Below, piece after piece: positions 35,164-43,223 of a stretch of DNA of 64,000 nucleotides. Position 1 is the first letter of the stretch. Every line of letters begins with the position of its first letter. Made by a program: the position numbers and the translations under genes. The stretch is from Paraburkholderia rhynchosiae (lineage in GTDB: Bacteria; Pseudomonadota; Gammaproteobacteria; Burkholderiales; Burkholderiaceae), in contig NZ_PNXY01000012.1 in NCBI RefSeq assembly GCF_002879865.1, positions 62,001-126,000 on the forward strand. The letters run 5' to 3'. The notes beneath the pieces were generated by a model. That model ran no database searches and had not been told where the DNA came from. It was given only the letters and a program-made list of their open reading frames with translations.

Positions 35164-35919
35164 TCAGAACGCCTCGGAAACCAGGCTTGATTGGTCGACG
35201 CTGTTGGCCGCTGCCCAATCGAAATCGTTCACGCCCGCGATGCCATCCGCGCCCGGCACATCGTGCGTCTCGATGCGATTGAACGCATCCGCGTTTTGCA
35301 GCATCCACGAGGCGGCGGCCGACACTTCGAGGGAAGTGCCGACCGGCGGATTGTAGGCAAGCCTGTAGAGAGCGTTTGGATTGAGCGTGTTGATTCCGTT
35401 GCCACGCATATAGCTTGCGAGCGCGCCCGCCGCGTCTTGTTCATCGGTTTGTGAGGCGGCCACAGCGACCAGCGTCACTGGAACATCGCCGAGACCGCCC
35501 TGCGCCGCCCAATCGAAGTCGTTCACGCCGGCAATACCATCTGCGCCGGCAACATCGTGCGTCTCGATCTGATTGAAAATGTCCGGGTTCTGCAGCATGT
35601 ACCGCGCCGCATCGGACACGCCGGACTGCACGCAGGCATCGGCGCCGCAGGCTAGCTTGTAGAGCTGATCCGGATTGAGCGTGTTGATGCCGTTTTCGTG
35701 CATATAACTCGCCAGTGCCCCCGACGCGCTTTGCCTCGTCAATTCCGAGCCGGCGTTGTCGTCGAGGTCGGCCTGGGTGATGCCGTAGCTGGCGAACATT
35801 TGCGCTAAAGAGCGAAGCACGGACTCGTAGATCGAGCCCATATCGATCGCCGGCGCATCGATCTGCGCAACATCCGATGGGTTGTTATTGGACGGGTTGA
35901 TATCGTTGGCAATATTCAT
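35164..35919 (-). CDS. Tandem-repeat protein resembling HrpF/NopX translocator repeats
   Basis: 251 residues without a signal peptide; the Asn/Ser/Asp-rich N-terminus (MNIANDINPSNNNPSD) is typical of type III-secreted proteins. Two long repeats, residues 67-139 and 165-237, share GALASYM..NGINTLNP, then a MLQN.D.FN.IETHDV element and GADGIAGVNDFDWAA. Repeats of the type A-x-Y-L-x-N-P-x-x-F-x-x-[LI]-[DE]-T...DG...D occur in HrpF/NopX/PopF translocators. DGIAGVND also looks like half an EF-hand loop. No secretion genes lie adjacent. The start at 35919 has only a weak ribosome binding site. Confidence 0.6.
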   Translation of the reverse strand: MNIANDINPSNNNPSDVAQIDAPAIDMGSIYESVLRSLAQMFASYGITQADLDDNAGSELTRQSASGALASYMHENGINTLNPDQLYKLACGADACVQSGVSDAARYMLQNPDIFNQIETHDVAGADGIAGVNDFDWAAQGGLGDVPVTLVAVAASQTDEQDAAGALASYMRGNGINTLNPNALYRLAYNPPVGTSLEVSAAASWMLQNADAFNRIETHDVPGADGIAGVNDFDWAAANSVDQSSLVSEAF

Positions 35920-36256
35920 GAGGGGTCTCGTCGCGTGGTTGATCGATAGACCCCGCCGCACCCCGCGGCGCGGGTCTAACAATGCGAGCGACCAAACGCG
36001 TCGCTCTGCGCGTCACGTTATCCACTCGTACATCCGCGCTTCAGCCACTCAGCGAAATATGGGCGACGTCGGCGAACTTCGGGCATAAGACGACCTTGCA
36101 TGAAAGTAGCGCGTAAATGCATCACGTGCTGACGAAACCGCGCAACCGTTCCTTCTATGCGGACGAACTGGACCAGCCCGAACGCAAAGGGCCGCGCCGG
36201 GTATACTCGCGTGCTCTTAATTCATCCGCGGCTCACCGCACTCTCTGCAAACAATC
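35920..36256. other. Divergent intergenic region
   Basis: 337 bases between the repeat protein and phnA. No gene or distinctive motif is supported. Confidence 0.4.
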
Positions 36257-36598
36257 ATGTCGACAATTCCCGCCTGCCCGCAATGCGCGATGGAAAACAC
36301 TTACCCCGACGGCGAGAATTACGTCTGCCCGGACTGCGCGCATGAGTGGCCCATGGCGGCCGCCACATCCGCCGACGATTCTGACGAACGCGTGGTCAAG
36401 GACGCCAACGGCAACGCACTCGTCGACGGCGATGCAGTCGTGCTGATCAAGGACCTTAAAGTGAAGGGCTCATCGATCACGCTCAAGATGGGCACGAAGG
36501 TGAAGAGCATTCGGCTCGTCGGCGGCGATCATGAAGTGGACTGCAAGATGGACGCCGGCAACTTCATGCTGAAGGCCGCGTATCTGAAGAAGGTGTAA
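36257..36598 (+). CDS. phnA: PhnA/YjdM-family zinc-ribbon protein
   Basis: 113 residues, the usual length. The N-terminal zinc ribbon uses Cys7, Cys10, Cys24 and Cys27 (PACPQCAMENTYPDG and YVCPDCAHEW). The C-terminal SH3-like PhnA domain reads VKDANGNALVDGDAVVLIKD, then LKVKGSS and DCKMDAGNFMLKAAYLKKV. Despite the name, E. coli YjdM is not needed for phosphonate use and the role is uncertain. It is convergent with the AraC regulator gene. Confidence 0.92.
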   Translation: MSTIPACPQCAMENTYPDGENYVCPDCAHEWPMAAATSADDSDERVVKDANGNALVDGDAVVLIKDLKVKGSSITLKMGTKVKSIRLVGGDHEVDCKMDAGNFMLKAAYLKKV

Positions 36599-36608
36599 GT
36601 GGCCGCGC

Positions 36609-37598
36609 TCAGACTGCCGTCACATAGCGCGCGACCGGCTTGACGATTCGCGGCGGCGGTGAGTCGTAGATTACACGCATGCGCTTCACTTCATCGACGG
36701 GACTCAGGCCGAACAGGCGCTTGAACTCACGGCTGAATTGCGACGCGCTTTCATAACCCACCCGCGCCGCGGCCGCCCCCGCATTCAGACCATCCTGCAC
36801 CATCAGCAGACGCGCGTGATGCAGGCGCGTGGTCTTCACGTATTGCATCGGCGAGGTCGCTGTCACCGCCTTGAATTGCGCGTGGAAAACGGCGAGACTC
36901 ATACCGGCTTCAGCGGCGAGCGTATCGACATCGAGCACGCCGTGGTAATCGGCGTGAATGCGGCGCAGCGCCTTTGCAACGCGCCCAAAATGATTCTGAT
37001 GCGTGAGCGCCGCGCGAATCGCGTCGCCCTGCTCGCCCGTCAACACGCGATAACAGATTTCGCGCACGATGCCAGGTGCGAGAATGCGCGCGTCGAGCGG
37101 CGAGACCAACGCATCCAGCAAACGCTGCACCGCGCTGCTTAAAGCGGGATCGAGTGGAGTCGAGTAAATGCCGAGCGGTTCGTTCTGCGCGGCGCCTTGC
37201 GTTTCATTCAATGCCATCAGCAACTCGGCGACCATCGTCAGATCGACGCGAATCGAGATGCCGAGGAACGGCTCTTCCGTACTCGCCTCGGTCTCGCATT
37301 CGAACGGCAGCGGCACGGACAGCACGAGGTACTGCTGCGCGTCGTACTGGAATATCTGATCGCCGAGATAGCCGCGCTTGCGCCCCTGACACACGATGAC
37401 AATGCTCGGCTCGTACATGACCGGCATGCGCGGCATCGGGCTATTGGCACGCATGAGACTTACGCCTTCGAGGCTCGAACGTGTCATGCCGGGTGTGGGC
37501 GCGAGCACGTCGAACAATTCGATCAGACGCCGTTGGGCGACACCGGCCGCGACGGATTGGGCAGAAGGCGACGACGGTTCGAAGGGACGAGGCGACAT
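36609..37598 (-). CDS. AraC-family transcriptional regulator (YqhC-like)
   Basis: About 329 residues. The N-terminal AraC_N cupin-type domain (about 40-190) contains MPVMYEPSIVIVCQGRKRGY, the signature of the YqhC-like group. Two helix-turn-helix motifs at the C-terminus read LAAEAGMSLAVFHAQFKAVT and AAARVGYESASQFSREFKRL. The start is uncertain: 37598 has no clear ribosome binding site and upstream frames are open. The gene is divergent from a YahK-type alcohol dehydrogenase, as yqhC is from an aldehyde reductase gene in E. coli, so aldehyde or alcohol-responsive control is likely. Confidence 0.86.
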   Translation of the reverse strand: MSPRPFEPSSPSAQSVAAGVAQRRLIELFDVLAPTPGMTRSSLEGVSLMRANSPMPRMPVMYEPSIVIVCQGRKRGYLGDQIFQYDAQQYLVLSVPLPFECETEASTEEPFLGISIRVDLTMVAELLMALNETQGAAQNEPLGIYSTPLDPALSSAVQRLLDALVSPLDARILAPGIVREICYRVLTGEQGDAIRAALTHQNHFGRVAKALRRIHADYHGVLDVDTLAAEAGMSLAVFHAQFKAVTATSPMQYVKTTRLHHARLLMVQDGLNAGAAAARVGYESASQFSREFKRLFGLSPVDEVKRMRVIYDSPPPRIVKPVARYVTAV

Positions 37599-37939
37599 GA
37601 CGATATAGTGACGTGCAAGAGAATAATGCCTGAAATTTAGCATCAAACAGCCTAACGCGCTCTGCCCCAGGAGTTTTAGGCAAATCTTCAAGACATTCAG
37701 GTATTCACTGGCTCGCTGCGGGCTTCTACCATGGGAACCCTGCCGGATCATCCTGTTCCGTGCTGCGCAGGGCCTGGTTGGCCATCTACGTTCAACGAAG
37801 TTACCACCGCCGCCGGCGCCGTGATTCGCGATCTGATCCGCGGTGTGGTGCGAAATCACGGCGAGGTTTGGCCGCATCGGCGACATGCGTCGCCCTTCGC
37901 CGGCGCCTTGCGACACTACCCTCTTTGCTGGAGCTACCC
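37599..37939. promoter_or_regulatory. Divergent promoter region araC / adh
   Basis: 341 bases. A GCCTAA...TTAGGC inverted pair (37650-37655 and 37676-37681) with 20 bases between lies on the araC side and is a candidate operator. The plus-strand frame from 37760 into the dehydrogenase is not expected to be translated. Confidence 0.35.
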
Positions 37940-38992
37940 ATGAGCACGACTTATGCCTATGCCGCGACCGACGCTAGCGCGCCGCTCGCCCCGTTCGAAA
38001 TCCAGCGCCGCGAACTGCGCCCGCATGACGTGCAGATGGAAGTGCTGTTTTGCGGCGTGTGCCATTCCGACTTGCACCAGGCACGCAACGAATGGAAGAA
38101 CACCGTGTTTCCCGTGGTGCCGGGCCATGAGATCGTCGGCCGCGTCACCGCCGTGGGTCCCGAGGTGACAAAGTACAAGGCGGGGGATCTGGTAGGCGTT
38201 GGATGCCTGGTCGATTCGTGCCGTACGTGTGCAAATTGCGCGGAAGGTCTCGAGCAGTACTGCGAGAATGGTTTTGTCGGCACGTATAACGGTGTGGACC
38301 GCGTCGACGGTCAGATCACATACGGTGGCTATTCGACACAACTGGTCGTCGACGAGGAATTCACGCTACGTGTGCCGCAAAATCTTGATCCTGCCGGCGT
38401 GGCGCCGTTGCTGTGCGCGGGCATCACGACGTATTCGCCGCTGCGCACGTGGGGCGCCGGTCCTGGCAAGAAGGTGGGGATTGTCGGCCTCGGCGGCCTG
38501 GGCCATATGGGCGTAAAGCTGGCGCATGCGATGGGTGCACATGTCGTGCTGTTCACGACGTCGCCCTCGAAGATCGAAGATGCGAAGCGGTTGGGCGCAC
38601 ACGAGGTGGTGATTTCGAAGAACCCGGAAGAGATGGAAGCCCATGCGAACAGCTTCGATCTGATCGTGAATACGGTGGCTGCGCAGCACGATCTGAACCC
38701 GTTCCTGAACCTGCTCAAGCGGGACGGAACGATGACGCTGGTGGGCGCACCGGAGCATGATCATCCGTCGCCGCAGGTGTTCAACCTGATTTTCAAGCGC
38801 CGCCGACTGGCTGGTTCGTTGATCGGCGGAATTGCCGAGACGCAGGAGATGCTGGATTTCTGCGGGGAACATGGAATTACTTCGGATATCGAAATTATTT
38901 CGATGCAGAAGATCAATGAGGCTTATGAACGGATTTTGAAGAGCGATGTTAAGTATCGGTTTGTGATTGATATGGATTCCTTGCGGAAGTGA
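37940..38992 (+). CDS. Zinc-dependent NAD(P) alcohol dehydrogenase, YahK/cinnamyl-alcohol type
   Basis: 350 residues. Catalytic zinc ligands are in FCGVCHSDLHQA and PGHEIVGRVTAVG. The structural zinc loop is CLVDSCRTCANCAEGLEQYC. The Rossmann nucleotide-binding turn is VGIVGLGGLGHMGVKLA. This pattern matches YahK/AdhC-type aldehyde reductases, which usually use NADPH. It interconverts aldehydes and alcohols in the cytosol. The start ATG at 37940 has GGAG eight bases before it. It is probably controlled by the divergent AraC regulator. Confidence 0.93.
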   Translation: MSTTYAYAATDASAPLAPFEIQRRELRPHDVQMEVLFCGVCHSDLHQARNEWKNTVFPVVPGHEIVGRVTAVGPEVTKYKAGDLVGVGCLVDSCRTCANCAEGLEQYCENGFVGTYNGVDRVDGQITYGGYSTQLVVDEEFTLRVPQNLDPAGVAPLLCAGITTYSPLRTWGAGPGKKVGIVGLGGLGHMGVKLAHAMGAHVVLFTTSPSKIEDAKRLGAHEVVISKNPEEMEAHANSFDLIVNTVAAQHDLNPFLNLLKRDGTMTLVGAPEHDHPSPQVFNLIFKRRRLAGSLIGGIAETQEMLDFCGEHGITSDIEIISMQKINEAYERILKSDVKYRFVIDMDSLRK

Positions 38993-39020
38993 TTTTTTGG
39001 GTTTTTTTGCCTGCGGCGCG

Positions 39021-39112
39021 GGGTGGGTTTTCGCGTCTTCGGGTGGGTTTCGCGTCTGCGGGTGGGTTTTAGGCGTGGGTTTTAGGCGTGGCTTTTAGGC
39101 TTGGTTTTTTGG
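39021..39112. repeat. Degenerate G/T-rich tandem repeats
   Basis: Units of the form GCGTCTTCGGGTGGGTTT (two copies) pass into GGCGTGGGTTTTA (three to four copies). They follow the dehydrogenase gene by about 30 bases. Confidence 0.7.
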
Positions 39113-39130
39113 CCTTTCCTTGATGTCGCG

Positions 39131-39312
39131 GTGGTCTATTCGCGTTGCCCCTATGCGGGGCGGCACTCACTTTCTTTGCGGCCGCAAAGAAAGTAAGCAA
39201 AGAAAGCGGCTCACACCGCCAGCTCATAAGCGGGTCCCCTGGCTCGGAGGAGGCAGTGGTGCATCTGGAATCAGTGTTCTCGCACACTCCGCGCCAGTGA
39301 CAAGGCCGTCAT
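39131..39312. repeat. Left arm of 182-bp inverted repeat
   Basis: Reverse complement of 39527-39708 with about seven mismatches by eye (about 96 percent). It contains an internal perfect 26-bp palindrome at 39169-39194 centred on GCGGCCGC. Confidence 0.9.
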
Positions 39313-39526
39313 ACCTCCCGCCTCGCACTATGTGCTCGTCCGAGCGGTTCGCCCAACCACTCTCTCGCGTTGGCGCGGCGAGGCCTTCGGCTTCGCCTTG
39401 ACGCGCTCAAGTGATAACGGTTTGCTACTCCCGCCACTTGACCGAGTGGATGCTTAACGACTACTGATCGACATAACCGATGGCTTGCAGTACTACCGCT
39501 GCGGCGCGCGGAGCGTCGCCGGAAGA

Positions 39527-39708
39527 ATGACTGCCTTGTCACGAGCGCGGAGTGTGCGAGGGCACTGATTCCAGATGCACCACTGCCTTCTCCGAGCCAG
39601 GGGACCCACTTATGAGCTGGCGGTGTGAGCCGCTTTCTTTGCTTACTTTCTTTGCGGCCGCAAAGAAAGTGAGTGCCGCCCCGCATAGGGGCAACGCGAA
39701 TAGACCAC
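39527..39708. repeat. Right arm of 182-bp inverted repeat
   Basis: Near-perfect reverse complement of 39131-39312, with the same 26-bp palindrome at 39645-39670. The 214-bp spacer (39313-39526) encodes nothing recognisable. Confidence 0.9.
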
Positions 39709-39724
39709 AGAGACTTTCAAGAAA

Positions 39725-39760
39725 AGTCCAAAGTCCAAAGTCCAAAGTCGAAAATCCAAA
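39725..39760. repeat. Short 7-bp tandem array
   Basis: AGTCCAA occurs three times in a row, followed by two diverged copies (AGTCGAA, AATCCAA), about 60 bases before the LysR start. A 7-bp unit outside coding sequence could vary in number. Confidence 0.75.
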
Positions 39761-39820
39761 AACCACCACCAAAACCCGCCGCACAGGCAACACAAAAAAC
39801 CCAAACCAGGAGCACCACCC

Positions 39821-40777
39821 ATGATTGACAGAATAACCGCAATGCGCACATTCATCCGGATAGTGGACACCAACAGCTTCACCCGCGCAGCGGAATCGCT
39901 GAACATTCCGCGCGCGACGGCGACAACCATCGTTCAGAATCTGGAAGCCGTGCTCGGCACTCAGTTGCTCGCACGCACCACGCGGCGCCTCAGCGTCACG
40001 CCCGAAGGCGCCGCCTACTACGAGCGCTGCGCGCAAATCCTCGCCGATATCGACGAGATGGAAGCCAGCATCCGTCACTCCACGGATAACCTCACGGGCC
40101 ACCTGCGCATCGAAATGCCCGGCTCGGTGGCGAGCGCCATCGTCCTGCCCGCACTCGACGACTTCCATGCGCGTTACCCCAACCTCGATCTCGCTATCGG
40201 CGTCAGCAACCGTACCGTCGACCTGGTATCCGAAGCAATCGACTGCAGCATCCAACTCGGTGAATTGCCGGACTCGAATCTCGTCGCGCGGCAACTCGGC
40301 ACTTTGGAGCACGTGACCTGCGCATCTCCGGATTACCTCGCCCGCTACGGCAAGCCCACGGCCCTCGGCGATTTACGCGGACACGTCGCCGTGAATTGCA
40401 TGTCGCCGCATAACGGCCGCGAGGTCGCTTTCGATTTCGAAGTGGATGGCGAAGCACAAACCGTCAAGGTCAATGGCTTCATCAAGGTCAGCGACGAGCA
40501 GGCGTATCTCACCTGCGGACTGCAAGGCCACGGCCTCATTCAGCCCGCGCGTATCGCCGCTCAACCGTACCTGGACTCCGGGCTGTTGCGCGAAGTACTG
40601 CCGCAATGGAAGCCCGTGCCGATGCCGGTCTCAGTCGCGTATCTGAAGAATCGCCGCGTGTCGCCGCGCGTGCGCGCGTTCGTGGATTGGCTCGCGGAAC
40701 TGTTCGAGAAGACGGAACACGTCGATCAGGATCTCTCGCGCGTGCGCCAATTGCTGCGTGGGCTGCATCCCGCGTGA
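39821..40777 (+). CDS. LysR-family transcriptional regulator
   Basis: 318 residues. The winged helix-turn-helix reads ITAMRTFIRIVDTNSFTRAA, then NIPRATATTIVQNLEAVLGT. A linker helix and a LysR substrate-binding domain follow (about 90-300, HLRIEMPGSVASAIVLPALD). It belongs to the large group of aryl/CrgA-like regulators. AGGAG lies ten bases before the ATG. There is no divergent partner because a repeat region lies upstream, so targets cannot be guessed. Confidence 0.9.
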   Translation: MIDRITAMRTFIRIVDTNSFTRAAESLNIPRATATTIVQNLEAVLGTQLLARTTRRLSVTPEGAAYYERCAQILADIDEMEASIRHSTDNLTGHLRIEMPGSVASAIVLPALDDFHARYPNLDLAIGVSNRTVDLVSEAIDCSIQLGELPDSNLVARQLGTLEHVTCASPDYLARYGKPTALGDLRGHVAVNCMSPHNGREVAFDFEVDGEAQTVKVNGFIKVSDEQAYLTCGLQGHGLIQPARIAAQPYLDSGLLREVLPQWKPVPMPVSVAYLKNRRVSPRVRAFVDWLAELFEKTEHVDQDLSRVRQLLRGLHPA

Positions 40778-40823
40778 AGCGGGTTCGATGCAGCCTCGCA
40801 GCAATGCAGTAAGTACCAGTCGA

Positions 40824-41960
40824 TCAGCCTGGCACCGGCACCGGCCGAGTCAGTAGATCCACATAGAAATTGAAGAAGTTCTGGTTGTCGAAGCGTTTGA
40901 CGATGGTCATCTTCTGCAAACCAGCCGGCGGTGAGCTCGTATAGCCGGTCGCTTTACCGTCATTGGCGCCGAAGCTCGTATCGACATCCACCCACTCGTC
41001 CACGGTCTGGGTCGCAAACGAAGGATGTATCAGATACCCGAGCGTCAGTGTGTCCCAGATGTTCGTGGTGTAGTTCGGGTTCGTCTCGAAACCGTTCTTT
41101 CCGTCGAAACCATAGCCGTTCAACGTCTTGAACAATTGAGTGATGATCGTCTGTTTCGTCGGATCGTGCGCGATACGGTCATAAAGCGCTTTATCCATCT
41201 TCACGGTGTCGGTCACGTCGAGCGGAACGACGACCTGCCTGATCGGCAGATGCAAAACCTCTTTCGCAGCCTCCGGATCGAACCACCAGTTGAATTCAGC
41301 CGTCGGCGTGGTGTTGCCCGGCACATCGACCGCGCCGCCCATGTAGACGATCTGCTTGATCAACGGCACGATCTCGGGATGCTGACGGGTGGCAAGCGCA
41401 ATGTTGGTCAATGGTCCAATTGCGAGAATCGTCACCTCGCCAGGATTCTGCTTCACCGAGTCGACGATGAAATCCACCGCGCTTTTGCTCTGCACTTTCG
41501 TGTGAGTCGCAAACCCGTCAGGTGGCGCCACCAGATCGCTATCCGACTTCGGCTCGGGCGTGCCCCATGCGCCGAGATAACCGTCGCCGCCGGGGAATTG
41601 CGCCATTTCCGCCTGGATCGTGGCGAAATCATGCGACAACGCATAGTTCGCGCCTGCGTACACGCCGATCTGCTTCTCGACGCCGAGCCGCTCGACGGAT
41701 TTCAGTGCATCCGCTACGCCCTGCTTCAACCATTGATTGCCGGACACCACGGTAATGCCGAGTACTTTCAGCGAACCCTGCGCCTGCAATTGCGCTGCCA
41801 TGACGCCGAGTTGGCCGTCGTCGCTCAGCGTGTTGTAGTCGCTGTCGATAATGACTTTGGGGGGATTGGAAGGATTCAGATTACTGCCGCCACATGCCGC
41901 AATTGTCAGAGCAGTCACGACGCTTGCTACATAGCTCAATGCCACGAGAAACCGCTTCAT
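40824..41960 (-). CDS. Exported nucleoside hydrolase-like lipoprotein
   Basis: 378 residues, about 60 longer than cytosolic nucleoside hydrolases because of an N-terminal lipoprotein signal (LTIAAC, Cys23). The calcium-binding N-terminal motif, normally DxDxGxDD, reads IIDSDYNTLSDD (Asp39, Asp41, Asp47, Asp48) with an insertion. LAIGPLTNIALA and VYMGGAVDVPGNTTPTAEFN match the IunH fold and substrate pocket, and a C-terminal Asp lies in NIWDTLTLGYLIHP. It should split nucleosides in the periplasm or at the outer membrane, provided the altered loop still binds Ca2+. AGGAGA precedes the ATG. Confidence 0.83.
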   Translation of the reverse strand: MKRFLVALSYVASVVTALTIAACGGSNLNPSNPPKVIIDSDYNTLSDDGQLGVMAAQLQAQGSLKVLGITVVSGNQWLKQGVADALKSVERLGVEKQIGVYAGANYALSHDFATIQAEMAQFPGGDGYLGAWGTPEPKSDSDLVAPPDGFATHTKVQSKSAVDFIVDSVKQNPGEVTILAIGPLTNIALATRQHPEIVPLIKQIVYMGGAVDVPGNTTPTAEFNWWFDPEAAKEVLHLPIRQVVVPLDVTDTVKMDKALYDRIAHDPTKQTIITQLFKTLNGYGFDGKNGFETNPNYTTNIWDTLTLGYLIHPSFATQTVDEWVDVDTSFGANDGKATGYTSSPPAGLQKMTIVKRFDNQNFFNFYVDLLTRPVPVPG

Positions 41961-42114
41961 TGATGTCTCCTGTTCTATCGCGTCGGTGTGCGACTAAGGA
42001 GAGTCATCATAGCGATCAAAGATGGCGAAATCAAACCGAAGCTCCGATGAGGCCCGTGAACGACACGAGCCTCGCTAGCCGCCGCTGAAACGAACGCTCG
42101 TGTGTCGAGGGGAA

Positions 42115-43098
42115 TCAGGGTTGACGCGCTTGCGGCGTGGAGCCTGGGCATGCGGGGTCTTTACCCCAATGACCATCGCATTCGCGCCAGCGGCACAACT
42201 GCTCTTCGAAGAACCCGCGCTGTCCGCACTCTTTCACACGCTCGGCGAGCTTCGCATTGCCGGACACCGCGGCGGTCACTTTCGTCGCCGGATTGCTGCC
42301 GCCCGTTTTGGCATCCGCCGGTTTGGTGCGCGCAACGAGCGCTGCCAATAGATCGGCGTCCGAATCATCTTTCGACGTTGCACCCGGTTTCGCTTTCTTC
42401 GATTGAGCAATGGTAGCCGGCGCGCTCGAATGATGGCTGCTCGCACTGGCCGTCGCGCTCTCCTTCTTACTGCGCGCCGCGGTCTCATGCTTGCCCTTGC
42501 TTGCGACAGCCGCCGGCGAATTCTTGTCATGCTTCGCAGCTTGCGCAACCGTTGCCGCTGATGCAACCGATGCGCCAGATGCAGCCGCGAGAGACGCGGC
42601 AGCAGCGAGGGGTGCGGAAGCATTGCTGGGCTCGGCGCCGTCGGCAAGCGCGCGCGACAAGCGGCTTTCGCCTGCGCCCGCCGATGCGGACACTGAAGGA
42701 GCGGCGGCTTTGCTATCGCTGTCGTCGGCGATGATCGTCGCCGCCTGTGACGACGCGGGCGCAGCTGCCCCCGCATTCGCCGCAACCTGTACTACGGCGC
42801 TTGCGACGGACGCCGGTTCGGCAGTCCCCGCAATGTTCGCGGCACTGGCGGGCACCGTCGCAGCCAGCGACTCGTTGGGCGCACGCTGCTGCACATGCCA
42901 CGCGCCCCAGCCGCCTGCCGCGATCACGAGCAAGGCGACGAGCGCAAGCGGCGTTTTGGACCGGCGTGGTTTATCGGTAGGCGCGACGCGGCCTTCCAGA
43001 TTCGCGAGAATTCGCGAACCATTGCCATCGGCACCTTTAGCCTTATCGGATAACAGGCTAGGCGGGGCTTTGGAATTTGAACTTTCCGGCGCACTCAT
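42115..43098 (-). CDS. Single-pass membrane protein with C-terminal Cys motif, T6SS-adjacent
   Basis: 327 residues. The N-terminal cytosolic segment contains SRILANLEGRVAPT. A single membrane helix spans about 48-68 (KTPLALVALLVIAAGGWGAW). A long Ala/Ser/Lys-rich low-complexity periplasmic region follows (about 75-275). The conserved-looking C-terminus LAERVKECGQRGFFEEQLCR continues with WRECDGHWGKDPAC, giving four Cys. I do not recognise a family. The gene is divergent from tagX at the edge of the type VI secretion locus, so an accessory role there is possible but unproven. Confidence 0.65.
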   Translation of the reverse strand: MSAPESSNSKAPPSLLSDKAKGADGNGSRILANLEGRVAPTDKPRRSKTPLALVALLVIAAGGWGAWHVQQRAPNESLAATVPASAANIAGTAEPASVASAVVQVAANAGAAAPASSQAATIIADDSDSKAAAPSVSASAGAGESRLSRALADGAEPSNASAPLAAAASLAAASGASVASAATVAQAAKHDKNSPAAVASKGKHETAARSKKESATASASSHHSSAPATIAQSKKAKPGATSKDDSDADLLAALVARTKPADAKTGGSNPATKVTAAVSGNAKLAERVKECGQRGFFEEQLCRWRECDGHWGKDPACPGSTPQARQP

Positions 43099-43223
43099 TC
43101 ACTGTCTCATTGAATCCTGGATTATTTCGCCGTGATAATACCGCTCCGGCTCCGCTCCGAGCAGGCCTGATTCTAAGAGCAAGCATTACAAAATACAATT
43201 GTTTCCAATTTCCGGGGTCGCCA

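Larger units (their letters stand above)
38993..39820. other. 828-bp repeat-rich intergenic region
   Basis: No gene is supported. It holds GT-rich degenerate tandem repeats (39021-39112), two inverted copies of a 182-bp sequence (39131-39312 and 39527-39708) and a short GTCCAAA array (39725-39760). The small frames here are products of the repeats. Confidence 0.7.

Noticed and set aside
39021..39760. CRISPR array or insertion sequence in the repeat region
   Set aside because: There are no regularly spaced identical repeats with unique spacers, and no transposase frame inside the inverted repeats.
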